64,000 nt of DNA, from the NCBI GenBank assembly GCA_903871935.1, contig CAIQIQ010000009.1, positions 1 through 64,000 on the forward strand, written 5' to 3'. Below the pieces are notes generated by a model, which saw only the letters and a list, made by a program, of their open reading frames with translations, did not search any database and was not told where the DNA came from. The stretch's first letter is position 1, and each line of letters opens with the position of its first letter. A program made the translations under genes and the position numbers. This DNA comes from an uncultured Phycisphaerales bacterium. Its GTDB lineage: Bacteria; Planctomycetota; Phycisphaerae; Tepidisphaerales; Tepidisphaeraceae. Shown here one piece after another: positions 26,408 to 34,947 of the stretch.

Positions 26408-27910
26408 ATGCTCGCCAAGATCCACAGCTTCGTCCTGATTGGCATCGACCCCATCGCCTGCGAAGTCGAGGTTGACACCGCCAACCGCGCCTTGAAGAAG
26501 ACCGTCGTCGTCGGCCTCCCCCAGGCAGCCGTCAAGGAATCCATCGAGCGCGTCCGCTCCTCGGTCATCAACTCCGGCTACGCCTTCCCCGACCATTCCA
26601 TCATGGTCAACCTCGCCCCGGCCGATGTGAAGAAAGAAGGCCCCTCCCTCGATCTCGCCATGGCTATCGGCGTCCTCCGCGGCATGAACCACATCCAGAC
26701 CGACCGCCACAAGCTCTACCTCATCGCCGGCGAACTCGCCCTCGATGGCCGGGTCCGCAAGATCAAAGGCGCCCTCTCCATGGCGCTTCTCGCCCGCGAA
26801 AAAAGCTTCAAGGGCGTCATTCTCCCCACCGACAATGCCCGCGAGGCGGCCGTCGTTGAGGGTGTCGAGGTCTACCCCGTCTCCACCATCTCCCAGGCCG
26901 TCTCCTTCCTCAACGAGCAGATCGAACTGGACCCCTATGAACTCGACGGCCAGCCCTACACCCTCTCCCAGGTCAACGAAGCCCTCGACTTCGCCGATGT
27001 CCGCGGCCAGGAAGCCGTCAAACGCGCCATCACCATCGCCTCCGCCGGCGGCCACAATCTCCTGATGATCGGCCCTCCCGGCACCGGCAAGACCATGCTC
27101 GCCAGCCGCATCCCCGGCATCCTCCCTCCTCTCTCCCGCACCGAATCGCTGGAGACCACCCGCATCTACTCCGCCCTGGGCCTCCTGCCCGAGAACATCG
27201 CCCTGATGGATGAGCGGCCGGTCCGTTCACCCCATCACTCCACCACCGCCCAGGCCCTCGTCGGCGGCGGCTCCATCCCCCGCCCCGGCGAAGTCTCCCT
27301 CGCCCATCACGGCATCCTCTTTCTCGATGAACTGCCGGAGTTCTCCCGCTACGTGCTGGAGATGCTCCGCCAGCCGCTGGAAGGTGGCGAAGTCACCATC
27401 GCCCGCGTCCACGGCTCCGTAAGATTCCCCGCCCGCTTCATGCTGGTGGCCGCCATGAATCCCTCACCACACCACCGCCGCGGCGAAGATGCCCGCGCCA
27501 AGGAGAAGTACCTCGCCAAACTCTCCGGCCCCCTGCTCGACCGCATCGACATCCATGTAGAGGTCCCGGCCGTTCCCTACCGCGAACTGACCGGCAAACA
27601 CCAGGGCACCACCTCCACCTCCATGCGCGAGAGCGTCCAGCGCGCCCGCGCACTGCAGCGCAAACGCTTCAACAACGACACCCTCAACGCCCGCATGGGT
27701 TCAAAGGAGATGAAGACCCACTGCGACCTCTCCGAAACCTGCCTGCTCCTGATGAAACAAGCCATGGACGAACTGGGCCTCTCCGCAAGAGCCTTCGACA
27801 AAGTCCGCCGCGTCGCGAGAACCATCGCCGACATCGACGGTTGTGAGAGGATCAACGAGAACCACATTAGCGAGGCGATTCAGTATCGGCTGCTGGATCG
27901 GAGCTTCTGA
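26408..27910 (+). CDS. comM: ComM/YifB family AAA+ ATPase (Mg-chelatase-like)
   Basis: 500 residues, normal for the family. The N-terminal Lon-protease-like fold (IHSFVLIGIDPIACEVEVDTA..., VGLPQAAVKESIERVRSSV, NLAPADVKKEGPSLDLAMAIG) precedes the AAA+ core with Walker A GPPGTGKT (about 222-229) and Walker B ILFLDELPEF (about 303-312), then the C-terminal domain with SARAFDKVRRVARTIAD. ComM proteins are hexameric helicases that extend heteroduplexes during natural transformation. ATG at 26408 was chosen over one at 26378. Its TGA overlaps the next gene's ATG. Confidence 0.94.
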   Translation: MLAKIHSFVLIGIDPIACEVEVDTANRALKKTVVVGLPQAAVKESIERVRSSVINSGYAFPDHSIMVNLAPADVKKEGPSLDLAMAIGVLRGMNHIQTDRHKLYLIAGELALDGRVRKIKGALSMALLAREKSFKGVILPTDNAREAAVVEGVEVYPVSTISQAVSFLNEQIELDPYELDGQPYTLSQVNEALDFADVRGQEAVKRAITIASAGGHNLLMIGPPGTGKTMLASRIPGILPPLSRTESLETTRIYSALGLLPENIALMDERPVRSPHHSTTAQALVGGGSIPRPGEVSLAHHGILFLDELPEFSRYVLEMLRQPLEGGEVTIARVHGSVRFPARFMLVAAMNPSPHHRRGEDARAKEKYLAKLSGPLLDRIDIHVEVPAVPYRELTGKHQGTTSTSMRESVQRARALQRKRFNNDTLNARMGSKEMKTHCDLSETCLLLMKQAMDELGLSARAFDKVRRVARTIADIDGCERINENHISEAIQYRLLDRSF

Positions 27911-28527
27911 TGGGCTACCCCGATGGCGATTTCCCCTGGACCTTCTACTTCAACGCTGTGCCACTGCCCAAGTGGTCCCAGTGCTGGCCAGCATCTGCAC
28001 TGGTGCTAGCTCGCGCGGACATGGCCACCTGGAATGAGCGGATCACATCTGGGGATCTGTTCATCTTGGAGTGCAAGATCGATCACGTCGGCGTTATCGA
28101 GAGCGAAGACCCGCTAAGGTTCAAGGTGCTGGGGCTCGAACTGCTTCACGTGCTGCTTGCCAACAAGGATGCCATTACTGCATCGATCTCGCCTGAAGGC
28201 AATAGAGGGTCTGCTTCACCCCAAGCCATCTACAGCGCTGTGGTCGAGGGCCTGGTTCAGATGATCGACCGCGCCGCGGCCGATCAGATTGCCCTCTGGA
28301 CCGTGGGTTACGAGGCGGATCGCCTTGCTCTGGCCGAAGCGATGCGGCGGTGCAAGTTGCCTCCGGATCATCCTGAACACCGCACCCCACCACATGTCGA
28401 GCGGGACAATCACGAAGCGACGTTCCGGCTGGACTGGACGCGGAAGCTCATGCTGCAGGCGGCCTCAGGTCAGGCGTTCCCCAAATCGGTGCGTGGGCTG
28501 CTTCAGCGTCTGCCGTCCATGCAATAG
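27910..28527 (+). CDS. Unknown protein translationally coupled to comM
   Basis: 205 residues, no signal peptide or membrane helix. Its ATG shares bases with the comM stop codon (TGATG), so the two are made from one message. The sequence opens with an aromatic/Pro-rich segment (YPDGDFPWTFYFNAVPLPKW) and has a helical middle (FKVLGLELLHVLLANKDAITASI) and a charged tail. No family recognised. The coupling suggests a role linked to comM or simply hitch-hiking on it. Confidence 0.65.
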   Translation: MGYPDGDFPWTFYFNAVPLPKWSQCWPASALVLARADMATWNERITSGDLFILECKIDHVGVIESEDPLRFKVLGLELLHVLLANKDAITASISPEGNRGSASPQAIYSAVVEGLVQMIDRAAADQIALWTVGYEADRLALAEAMRRCKLPPDHPEHRTPPHVERDNHEATFRLDWTRKLMLQAASGQAFPKSVRGLLQRLPSMQ

Positions 28528-28707
28528 CACTCGTCTTCGGAAACAGCACACGGAACGCGATTCGTGGCGCTGGAGACGGCAAGAGAGGACGCGATTCGTA
28601 AACGCCATCTCGGCGTGGGCCAGCAAAGGTGTTCTGGTTGCTGAATACGCAAGAAGCATGTCGCCACGTATCAATGAGTTCATCTCGATTGCAGTGCTCC
28701 ACGGGTG

Positions 28708-28738
28708 TTCAGTTGTCGACGTTTTGTCGACAACTGAA
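28708..28738. repeat. Perfect 13-bp inverted repeat with five-base loop
   Basis: Left arm TTCAGTTGTCGAC (28708-28720) pairs fully with 28726-28738 across GTTTT. No U-tract follows on either strand, so it is a poor intrinsic terminator; a protein-binding site or a recombination remnant are alternatives. Confidence 0.8.
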
Positions 28739-28812
28739 GGACCCGTCACAGGGTTCGCTGCACATTGGGCATCGTCTCTCACCGCTGCGCCGAACGCGGA
28801 ATGCGTGCCTGA

Positions 28813-28944
28813 TCAGGCAACGCGCCGCTGTTTCACCTTGAGCAGCGCCTTGTCGATCTTGCCGGTGATGCGCGAGTCACCGTTTTCTTGCCCGTCTCGA
28901 TGCGGCTGATCGTTTCCTATCGCATGCCCCAGTTCAGTCTGACT
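28813..28944 (-). pseudogene. Remnant of an XRE-family helix-turn-helix regulator
   Basis: Read on the minus strand, three pieces of a single HTH protein appear in different frames: SQTELGHAIG, then QETISRIETGKKTVT (with its first Gln codon now TAG), then RITGKIDKALLKVKQ to a stop. QTELG and ETISRIETGKK are hallmarks of XRE DNA-binding domains. At least two frameshifts and one stop disable it. It lies directly downstream of hicA and may once have been a third, regulatory gene of that module. Confidence 0.55.
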
Positions 28945-28962
28945 TCACCCCAGCGAGACCGC

Positions 28963-29178
28963 CTACAGATCCTCCGGCCGCAGCCCACTCTTTCGGGAAA
29001 TGCGAGCCAGCATGCGAGGGCCGATCTCGGCGCTGTCGTGGAACGCCCACACGTAGTCCGGCCACCCCTGTCGCGCCAAGATACAGTGCGAACCGCCACT
29101 CGCACGCTTCACCTTCCAACCGATCCGTAGCAGTGCCGCAAGAACGCGTTTGGCCTTGACCGAACCCCACTGACTCAC
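28963..29178 (-). CDS. hicA: HicA-type mRNA interferase toxin
   Basis: 71 residues, typical length. HicA pattern: VKAKRVLAALLRIGWKVKRASGGSHCIL with the catalytic His at about residue 31 in G-x-H context, then a PRMLARISRKSGL tail. HicA toxins are double-stranded-RNA-binding-like RNases that cut mRNA and tmRNA. Its start overlaps the hicB stop by four bases, with the antitoxin gene first, the reverse of the E. coli hicAB order. Confidence 0.88.
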   Translation of the reverse strand: MSQWGSVKAKRVLAALLRIGWKVKRASGGSHCILARQGWPDYVWAFHDSAEIGPRMLARISRKSGLRPEDL

Positions 29179-29381
29179 GCCGCCTCCACGAAATGCCTGG
29201 CGATGGATGGAATATGCTCGCCATGCTCGATACGGTCGGCCAGTACCCGCAGCGCCAACGCCTGAGCCTTTGCCACGGCTTGCTTGCGCGTTGCTCCGTA
29301 GACCATCACGCCCGGTAGATCGGTTACTTCCGCGATCCAGCGCTTGTCGGTCTCACGCTCAACTTCAACGGCAAAATGCAT
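29175..29381 (-). CDS. hicB: HicB-type antitoxin
   Basis: 68 residues with the HicB partial RNase-H-like fold: FAVEVERETDKRWIAEVTDLPGVMVYGATRKQAVAKAQALAL. It is the short HicB form, lacking a DNA-binding domain of its own. That makes the adjacent dead XRE gene notable, because transcriptional control would then need another protein. GAGAGGTAAG precedes the ATG. It neutralises HicA by blocking its active site. Confidence 0.88.
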   Translation of the reverse strand: MHFAVEVERETDKRWIAEVTDLPGVMVYGATRKQAVAKAQALALRVLADRIEHGEHIPSIARHFVEAA

Positions 29382-29398
29382 GGCTTACCTCTCCAAGG

Positions 29399-29428
29399 AT
29401 GATACCTCTGGAACGATCCCCAGTCCAA
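29399..29428 (-). promoter_or_regulatory. Candidate promoter of hicBA
   Basis: On the minus strand TTGGAC (29423-29428) and TATCAT (29399-29404) are separated by 18 bases, about 20 bases upstream of the hicB start. Confidence 0.35.
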
Positions 29429-29562
29429 GTCACCCGGTGGCTGCAACCAGAGCACGTTCCACAACACGTGCGATACCCCTGCCATTGGGAGCCCGGTAGC
29501 AGGGGCCGATCGGTGTCAGACGCGACGGTGTGCACGGCTGGCGCAACAGCTACAATCCCAAC

Positions 29563-29844
29563 ATGAACCACCAGCACAACCCACCACATCCCGGCGAGAT
29601 CATCCGGGAACTCTGCCTGGAGCCGCTGGGCCTGACCGTAACCGACGCCGCGCGGGCTCTGGGAGTCAGCCGCAAAGCCCTGTCCGAGCTCCTTAACGGC
29701 AAGGCGGGCATCAGCGCTGAGATGGCCGTCCGCCTTTCGATCGCCTTTCGTACCACCTCAGAGAGCTGGCTGATGCAGCAGGCGGTATACGATCTATCGC
29801 AGACGGTTGGCAAGACACTTAAGGTTAAACGTCTTGTTGCCTGA
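29563..29844 (+). CDS. higA: HigA-type XRE antitoxin without a neighbouring toxin
   Basis: 93 residues. Typical HigA opening [51 protein letters not shown], with the helix-turn-helix at about residues 25-50. ATG at 29563 matches the family N-terminus. In HigBA modules the RelE-like toxin lies immediately upstream; the 180 bases between hicB and this gene contain no recognisable HigB. It is therefore an orphan antitoxin or a solitary regulator. Confidence 0.88.
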   Translation: MNHQHNPPHPGEIIRELCLEPLGLTVTDAARALGVSRKALSELLNGKAGISAEMAVRLSIAFRTTSESWLMQQAVYDLSQTVGKTLKVKRLVA

Positions 29845-29933
29845 ACGCATCCGACGCCAATGCCATGCCGCTCAAAGGATGCTCCGGGGTTTCCAGGCCG
29901 ACTGGGCCGGAAGCAATGGAATCCAGGCATTGC

Positions 29934-31283
29934 CTACGGGCCGAACGGCGATGCCGGCAGACCTTCCTTGTTATACAAGTTGCAGTCCGGATTCTTGTCC
30001 CATGCATAACGGACCGCAGTCGGCGATGGAACCTTGGCGCTGGTTACAGTGACGGTCTGAGCATCGATCTTCGCCTCAGCTCGCACCCATTTACCATCCG
30101 CGCCGCTGAGCGCGAAGCCGGTCAGTGTGTCGCCTTTGGCCATCAGGCCGCCACCGACGTGGGTGAAGGAAATGATTGCCTTATATCCCTGGAACTTCGC
30201 GGATTCAAAGATCGGGCCGGAGATCTCGATCTTTTCACCATAGGCCAACCCGCGGGCTGCAATCGCCATGCGTTCGCCCAGAGTCTTCTTGTTCGGGTAA
30301 TGCACATCTTCAACGCCGATATCGATCGTCACCACCAGAGCGGTATTGGCGGTCTTCTGCACCGTCTTGAGCTGCACATCGCGAAGCTGGCAATCCTCCC
30401 CGCCGCGCGGCTCTGGCGTCTTGGCAAAAGCGTTGGCGAGTTGGACGATGATCACCGGCAGTTTCTCGTTCTTCCAATGCGTGCGCCAGTCGTTGATCAG
30501 CGCTGGGAGGATGCTGGCGTACACATCGGATCTCCCGCGGTCACCCTCGCCCTGATACCAGAGCACGCCGCGGATGGCATAGGGAATCAGCGACCTGAAA
30601 CCGCCCTCGAAGTTCTCGCCGAATTCCGTGGTGTTGAGCAGCGCCTTGAGTTTCGGGTCACTCTCCAGGGCCTCCTTGCTCAAGAAAGACTTGCCGATAG
30701 CCCCTGAGACCGAGTTGTCGATAATGCCGATGGGGCTCTGGTGCTTCTCCTGCAGGTTGGTCGCGAAGTAGTAGCAGGCCCCGGACATCAACGGTGCAAT
30801 CTTGGGCGTGACCACGACCCATTTCATGCGCACAAACTCCGGCGTATCCGCGTAATGGCGCAGGTAGCGGATTGTCGGGTAATTGGCCTTGGCCGCCACC
30901 GCCGCGCCGTCCGTGCAGCGACCCAGCGTCATCGCCATGTTCGACTGCCCGGAAGCCAGCCAGACCTCTCCCACCAGAACATCGGTGACGGTGATCGTAT
31001 TGGTGCCGCTCACTTTCAGCTCCAGCGGCCCACCGGCGGCCAGGGGTTCCAGTTTCACCAGCCACTTGCCGCTGGCATCCGCGACGGTCTTCTGCGTCTG
31101 GCCCTTGATCTCAACGGTGATCGCCTCGCCGGGAGCAGCCGTGCCGTAGATGGGCGCAGCCGCGTCAGCCTGGATGACCATGTGGTCTGAGATGACCGGC
31201 GGCAACGTAATCGCGGCGGGTGCCACGCTCATCCAGGCCAGGACACATGTGACGGAAATGAACAGATGCCTCGTGATCGTCAT
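29934..31283 (-). CDS. Secreted sialate O-acetylesterase-like SGNH protein
   Basis: 449 residues with an N-terminal signal peptide (HLFISVTCVLAWMSVAPAA). A beta domain (about 24-100: LPPVISDHMVIQ, PIYGTAAPGEAITVEI, SGKWLVKLEPLAAGGPLELKVSG) precedes the SASA esterase domain with nucleophile Ser114 in GEVWLASGQSNM, and IRGVLWYQGEGD. The His block is near GVEDVHYPNK. The usual W-G-G-T-x-I-E segment is replaced by SVSGAIGKSF. Such enzymes remove acetyl groups from sialic acids or plant glycans outside the cytoplasm; in this sugar-rich window, hemicellulose deacetylation is more likely than sialic acid metabolism. Confidence 0.85.
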   Translation of the reverse strand: MTITRHLFISVTCVLAWMSVAPAAITLPPVISDHMVIQADAAAPIYGTAAPGEAITVEIKGQTQKTVADASGKWLVKLEPLAAGGPLELKVSGTNTITVTDVLVGEVWLASGQSNMAMTLGRCTDGAAVAAKANYPTIRYLRHYADTPEFVRMKWVVVTPKIAPLMSGACYYFATNLQEKHQSPIGIIDNSVSGAIGKSFLSKEALESDPKLKALLNTTEFGENFEGGFRSLIPYAIRGVLWYQGEGDRGRSDVYASILPALINDWRTHWKNEKLPVIIVQLANAFAKTPEPRGGEDCQLRDVQLKTVQKTANTALVVTIDIGVEDVHYPNKKTLGERMAIAARGLAYGEKIEISGPIFESAKFQGYKAIISFTHVGGGLMAKGDTLTGFALSGADGKWVRAEAKIDAQTVTVTSAKVPSPTAVRYAWDKNPDCNLYNKEGLPASPFGP

Positions 31284-31369
31284 ATTCGTTCCTTCTCCGC
31301 AAGTTCAATCTGGCGAGCAAGTGTCCGCTTTGCGAACTCTCGTGGCAAGTCGCCACGGACACATCCTCG

Positions 31370-31921
31370 TCAGTACCCCGGACCCAGCAGATCCAAGGTT
31401 CCATCCGGCCACGTCAGCGAGCGTGGATAGATCATCACGTTTTCTTCCCAGAGTGGATACTTGGCCGGATCCTTTGCCAGCGAGTTGATGATGCGGTTGG
31501 AAATGAGGCGGCAGCCAAGTTTCTCATAGAACGGCGGGATTCCCGTCTGGAAAAGACACAGTTCAAAATCACCGCGATCAACCAGTTGAAATATCGCGCG
31601 GACGACTTCCGCCGCATAGCCTTTGCCGCGGTATTGTTCATACGTGCAGACGCCGCCCAGGGCAGCTGCGGTGTAGCGGCGACCGGCGACGTCGATCTCA
31701 CGGGCAAAGACCGATGCATGCGAGACGATCCGGCCACCGTCGCGGACAACGTACCGACGGGGCCGACGGTTGGCCGGTCCGGAGTAATCCGTGTAGTTGC
31801 CTGCGGGACTCGGCCGAGCATCGGGCTTGTCCTTGGGACCCCAGATGACGAACGTCAATTCGCCAACCTGCAGCGCATCTTCGGCCTTCAGATCCTGCCA
31901 TTCCAGACATTCAGCACTCAT
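31370..31921 (-). CDS. GNAT N-acetyltransferase
   Basis: 183 residues. The GNAT acetyl-CoA loop is YEQYRGKGYAAEVVRAI, followed by FELCLFQTGIPPFYEKLGCRLI. Start at 31921, where its ATG overlaps the stop of the upstream arabinofuranosidase gene (ATGA); an earlier in-frame codon at 31945 would enter that gene further. Substrate unknown. Coupling to the GH51 gene shows they share a message, not necessarily a pathway. Confidence 0.8.
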   Translation of the reverse strand: MSAECLEWQDLKAEDALQVGELTFVIWGPKDKPDARPSPAGNYTDYSGPANRRPRRYVVRDGGRIVSHASVFAREIDVAGRRYTAAALGGVCTYEQYRGKGYAAEVVRAIFQLVDRGDFELCLFQTGIPPFYEKLGCRLISNRIINSLAKDPAKYPLWEENVMIYPRSLTWPDGTLDLLGPGY

Positions 31922-33438
31922 ACTGCAAACTCCAGAACGTTCCATGAGGCTTTCGGCAATGTGACGGTAACGGGCGAGGACTGAGTTTCGCCCGCGGCGG
32001 CCTTGTGGCTTCGCGGCTTCACTCGATCCGGTTGCGCCTCAGTGTTTTTCTCCGCCAGGTCGCCATCCATCACCGACCAATTGGCCAGCCGCAGCTTCGG
32101 GAAGCCCCGCAGATCGATATCCACGCTCAGCGGTTTCTCCAGGTCACGATTCACGGCAAACAATGTCACATCACCATTGTCCTGCCGCACCAGACAGCTC
32201 GACAGCAGGTTGATGTCATTGCTGCCGGACTTCACGGTCGGGCCATTTGCCACTTGCCGCAGCACCGTGCCTCGGCCCAGCCGGCTGGCGGCCGCGAATG
32301 GGTGAAATATCGTCTGTCGCCACGCCGGCCCGCCATTGCGCGTCATGATCGGGGCGATCACATTCACAAGCTGCGCCAGACACGCCACCTTCACCCGGTC
32401 ACAGTGGTTCATTAGCGTGATCAGCATTCCGCCCACGCATAGTGCATCCGCCAGGGTGTAGACATCCTCCAGCATCTTGGGCGCCTTGGTCCACGCCGCA
32501 AACGGCTTGGCCTCATCGCCGCGCCAGACGTTCCACTCATCGTACGAGAGGTGCACGCGCTTGCTGCTCTTGCGCTTCGCCGCCACTGCATCACAGATCG
32601 CCGTTACCTCCCGGATCAAGGGGCCCATCGTCGTATCGCCAAACGCCAGGTACGAAAGCGGATCAGCGTTTCGCGGCGAGGTGTAAGAGTGCACGGAAAG
32701 GTAATCCACCTTATCGAAGCACTGTTCCAGCACCTGCTCGTCCCACGTACCAAACGTCGGCATTCCCCGGCCGCTAGACCCGCAGACGATGAACTCCGGC
32801 TTGAACAGGTCGGTGCCGGAGCGGTTCATGTCCGGGTAATACATCAACTTCGCCGATTCCAGCGCACTCCGGCCATACTCCTGCGCCGTCTTGGCTCCCA
32901 TCTGCCACGAACCATCCATCTCATTGCCCAGGCACCAAAGCCGGACGTTATGCGGATCACGGTGGCCGTTGGCGATCCGCAGGTCTGACAGCGCTGTCCC
33001 AGCGGGGTGATTGCAGTATTCGTACATATCCCCGGCCTCGGCGGGCCCACGGGTGCCCAGGTTCACCGCAAGCATGGGTTCCAATTGCGCCAGCCGGCAC
33101 CAGTCGACAAACTCATCGGTGCCAAACTCGTTGGTCTCGGTGCTCATCCACGCCAGCTCACGCCGCGCCGGCCGCTTCTCGCTGGGTCCAATGCCATCCT
33201 CCCAGCGATAGCCCGACACGAAGTTTCCACCGGGATAGCGCACCACCGTCACGCCCAGTTCGCGGATCAGGGCAAGCACATCCTGGCGAAAGCCGTTGCG
33301 GTCGGCCGTCGGATGTCCCGGTTCATAAATGCCGCCATAGACAGCCCGTCCCAGGTGCTCGATGAACGATCCAAACACGCGAGGCGAGACCCGATCGATG
33401 ACAAAGTCGCGATCTGCGATGATGGTTGCGCTGGCCAT
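31918..33438 (-). CDS. abfA: GH51 alpha-L-arabinofuranosidase
   Basis: 506 residues, usual for cytoplasmic GH51 enzymes, no signal peptide. Clear family motifs: FGSFIEHLGRAVYGGIYEPGHP, VVRYPGGNFVSGYRWEDGIGP, LWCLGNEMDG (acid/base Glu173), VDYLSVHSYT and HLSYDEWNVW (nucleophile Glu301). It removes terminal alpha-L-arabinose from arabino-oligosaccharides by a retaining mechanism. Transcribed together with the downstream GNAT gene. Along with the secreted acetylesterase nearby, it points to plant hemicellulose or pectin use. Confidence 0.95.
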   Translation of the reverse strand: MASATIIADRDFVIDRVSPRVFGSFIEHLGRAVYGGIYEPGHPTADRNGFRQDVLALIRELGVTVVRYPGGNFVSGYRWEDGIGPSEKRPARRELAWMSTETNEFGTDEFVDWCRLAQLEPMLAVNLGTRGPAEAGDMYEYCNHPAGTALSDLRIANGHRDPHNVRLWCLGNEMDGSWQMGAKTAQEYGRSALESAKLMYYPDMNRSGTDLFKPEFIVCGSSGRGMPTFGTWDEQVLEQCFDKVDYLSVHSYTSPRNADPLSYLAFGDTTMGPLIREVTAICDAVAAKRKSSKRVHLSYDEWNVWRGDEAKPFAAWTKAPKMLEDVYTLADALCVGGMLITLMNHCDRVKVACLAQLVNVIAPIMTRNGGPAWRQTIFHPFAAASRLGRGTVLRQVANGPTVKSGSNDINLLSSCLVRQDNGDVTLFAVNRDLEKPLSVDIDLRGFPKLRLANWSVMDGDLAEKNTEAQPDRVKPRSHKAAAGETQSSPVTVTLPKASWNVLEFAV

Positions 33439-33528
33439 GTTGGGCAGGATTGTACGTGATTCATGGAGACTGTGTAGGTGGCGCTTGTTATACTTGATCC
33501 TGTTATTGGGCTTCCTGTGGAAATGACC

Positions 33529-34731
33529 ATGCGCGGAACGACCATCGCTCTGATTCTCGCTCTTGCCGCCCCGGCGGCGGCCGACGTGCTTACCACGACC
33601 TCCGGCCGGAAGGTGACCGGCACGATTGTCGGCGAAGATGCCAACAGCGTGACCTTCGAGATCAAGGGCCCAGGCTTGAACCTCCGCGAGGTCTTTCAGC
33701 GCACCGACATCGCGTCCATTGCCAAGCCGGCGGAATTGGCCGGCCCATCATATTTCGAGATCCCGGTCATGGGCGCCATCGGCATGGAGGTCACCGCCAA
33801 AGGTCTGGGCGATGCGCTGGCGGCGGCCCGGGCGTCTAGGGCCAGCCATGTCGTGCTGCTCTTCGATAGCCCGGGTGGATCGGTCAGCGAGTGCGAACAG
33901 ATCATCGAGGTGATGGACAAGAACCGCGACCTGAAGACGATCGCTTTCGTGAAGAATGCCCAGTCGGCGGCCGCGTTCATTGCAGTGACCTGCCAGACGA
34001 TCATCATGCACCCGACCGGTCAGATCGGAGCGGCGGTTCCCTACCGGGCTACCCCCGAGGGCACCCCGGTCGACATCAACGAGAAAATGACCTCATCCAT
34101 CCGCGCCAGAGCTCGCACGGCGGCCGCCATCGGCGGTCACGATCCCGAACTTCTCATGGGCATGATCGACACGCAAATGGAACTCTACCTGAAGCGCGAT
34201 GGAACCGACATTACGATCACCGACCGCAAGAGCGACGATGCAACGCTGATCAAGCCCAAGAACAAGATCCTCACGCTCACGGCCGAAGAGGCGATCAAGT
34301 ATGGGTTGGCCAAAGCAGTCGCTCGCGGCATGTCTGAGCTGGCCAGGCAGGTCGGCATCGAACAGTGGACGTCCCGCGGCCGCGAGGGGTGGGAGATCAT
34401 GCAGTCCTCCGCCGCCGCGGAGCGCGCCACGGCTAATCAGACCGTGCAGGCGGAGCAGGATGGGCGACAGCAGGCTACCGACAAGACTGTCGAGATACTT
34501 AAGGTCCAGATCCACGAGGCCGAAGCCCAGATCGAACAGTGCAAGGCCGAGGAAAAACGATTGGACGAGCTGTTCAAGAAGGACACTGACTCGATCCCCA
34601 GGAATTCCCAGGTCTACAAGGCGTACGACGCGAGCTATCAGCGAAATAAGCAGCAACTGCAGGACGAAGAAAAGAAGTGGGAGATCAGCCTGGATTCCGC
34701 CAAGCAACAGATGCATCTCGTGAACAAGTAG
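33529..34731 (+). CDS. ClpP-like (NfeD/SppA-type) membrane-associated serine protease
   Basis: About 400 residues. A signal peptide (MRGTTIALILALAAPAAAD) precedes a short beta domain (TTTSGRKVTGTIVGED) and a ClpP/crotonase-like fold: EIPVMGAIGMEVTAKGLGDAL, SHVVLLFDSPGGSVSECEQIIEVM, AFVKNAQSAAAFIAVTCQTIIMHPTGQIGA. Ser in NAQSAAAFIA is the likely nucleophile. The C-terminal 110 residues form a charged coiled coil. It lacks the membrane-spanning part of full NfeD proteins, so it is probably periplasmic. ATG at 33529 has GGA upstream and starts the signal peptide; 33523 is nearly equal. Substrate unknown. Confidence 0.72.
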   Translation: MRGTTIALILALAAPAAADVLTTTSGRKVTGTIVGEDANSVTFEIKGPGLNLREVFQRTDIASIAKPAELAGPSYFEIPVMGAIGMEVTAKGLGDALAAARASRASHVVLLFDSPGGSVSECEQIIEVMDKNRDLKTIAFVKNAQSAAAFIAVTCQTIIMHPTGQIGAAVPYRATPEGTPVDINEKMTSSIRARARTAAAIGGHDPELLMGMIDTQMELYLKRDGTDITITDRKSDDATLIKPKNKILTLTAEEAIKYGLAKAVARGMSELARQVGIEQWTSRGREGWEIMQSSAAAERATANQTVQAEQDGRQQATDKTVEILKVQIHEAEAQIEQCKAEEKRLDELFKKDTDSIPRNSQVYKAYDASYQRNKQQLQDEEKKWEISLDSAKQQMHLVNK

Positions 34732-34947
34732 GCCCGAAGATAATGGCGGCTTGCCAAGGCATGGCAACCCCGTAGACTCGAGAGGCATGTCTCTCACGGC
34801 GACTGCTCAAGCGACTCATGACTCAAGCGCACGCTCGGATGCTGACCGTCTACTTCCATGCTACCAGTGTCCCACGCCGCCCAAACGGTGCAAGCCCCCT
34901 ACTGGACGCGACCAGCTATTACGGAATAATCATTGATCTCTAGACCG

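Larger units (their letters stand above)
28528..28962 (+). other. Gene-poor interval with a long palindrome and a decayed XRE gene
   Basis: 435 bases with no intact gene supported. It contains a perfect 13-bp inverted repeat (28708-28738) and, on the minus strand, a frameshifted helix-turn-helix gene (28813-28944). Open frames here on either strand are Arg/Ser-rich and unlike proteins. Confidence 0.6.

Noticed and set aside
28289-28909. 206-codon plus-strand frame downstream of comM
   Set aside because: Overlaps the coupled unknown gene in another frame and is Arg/Ser-rich; the strand opposite holds HTH remnants.
29382-29562. Possible higB upstream of higA
   Set aside because: No RelE-type motif in any frame; short Ser/Thr/Ala-rich frame only.
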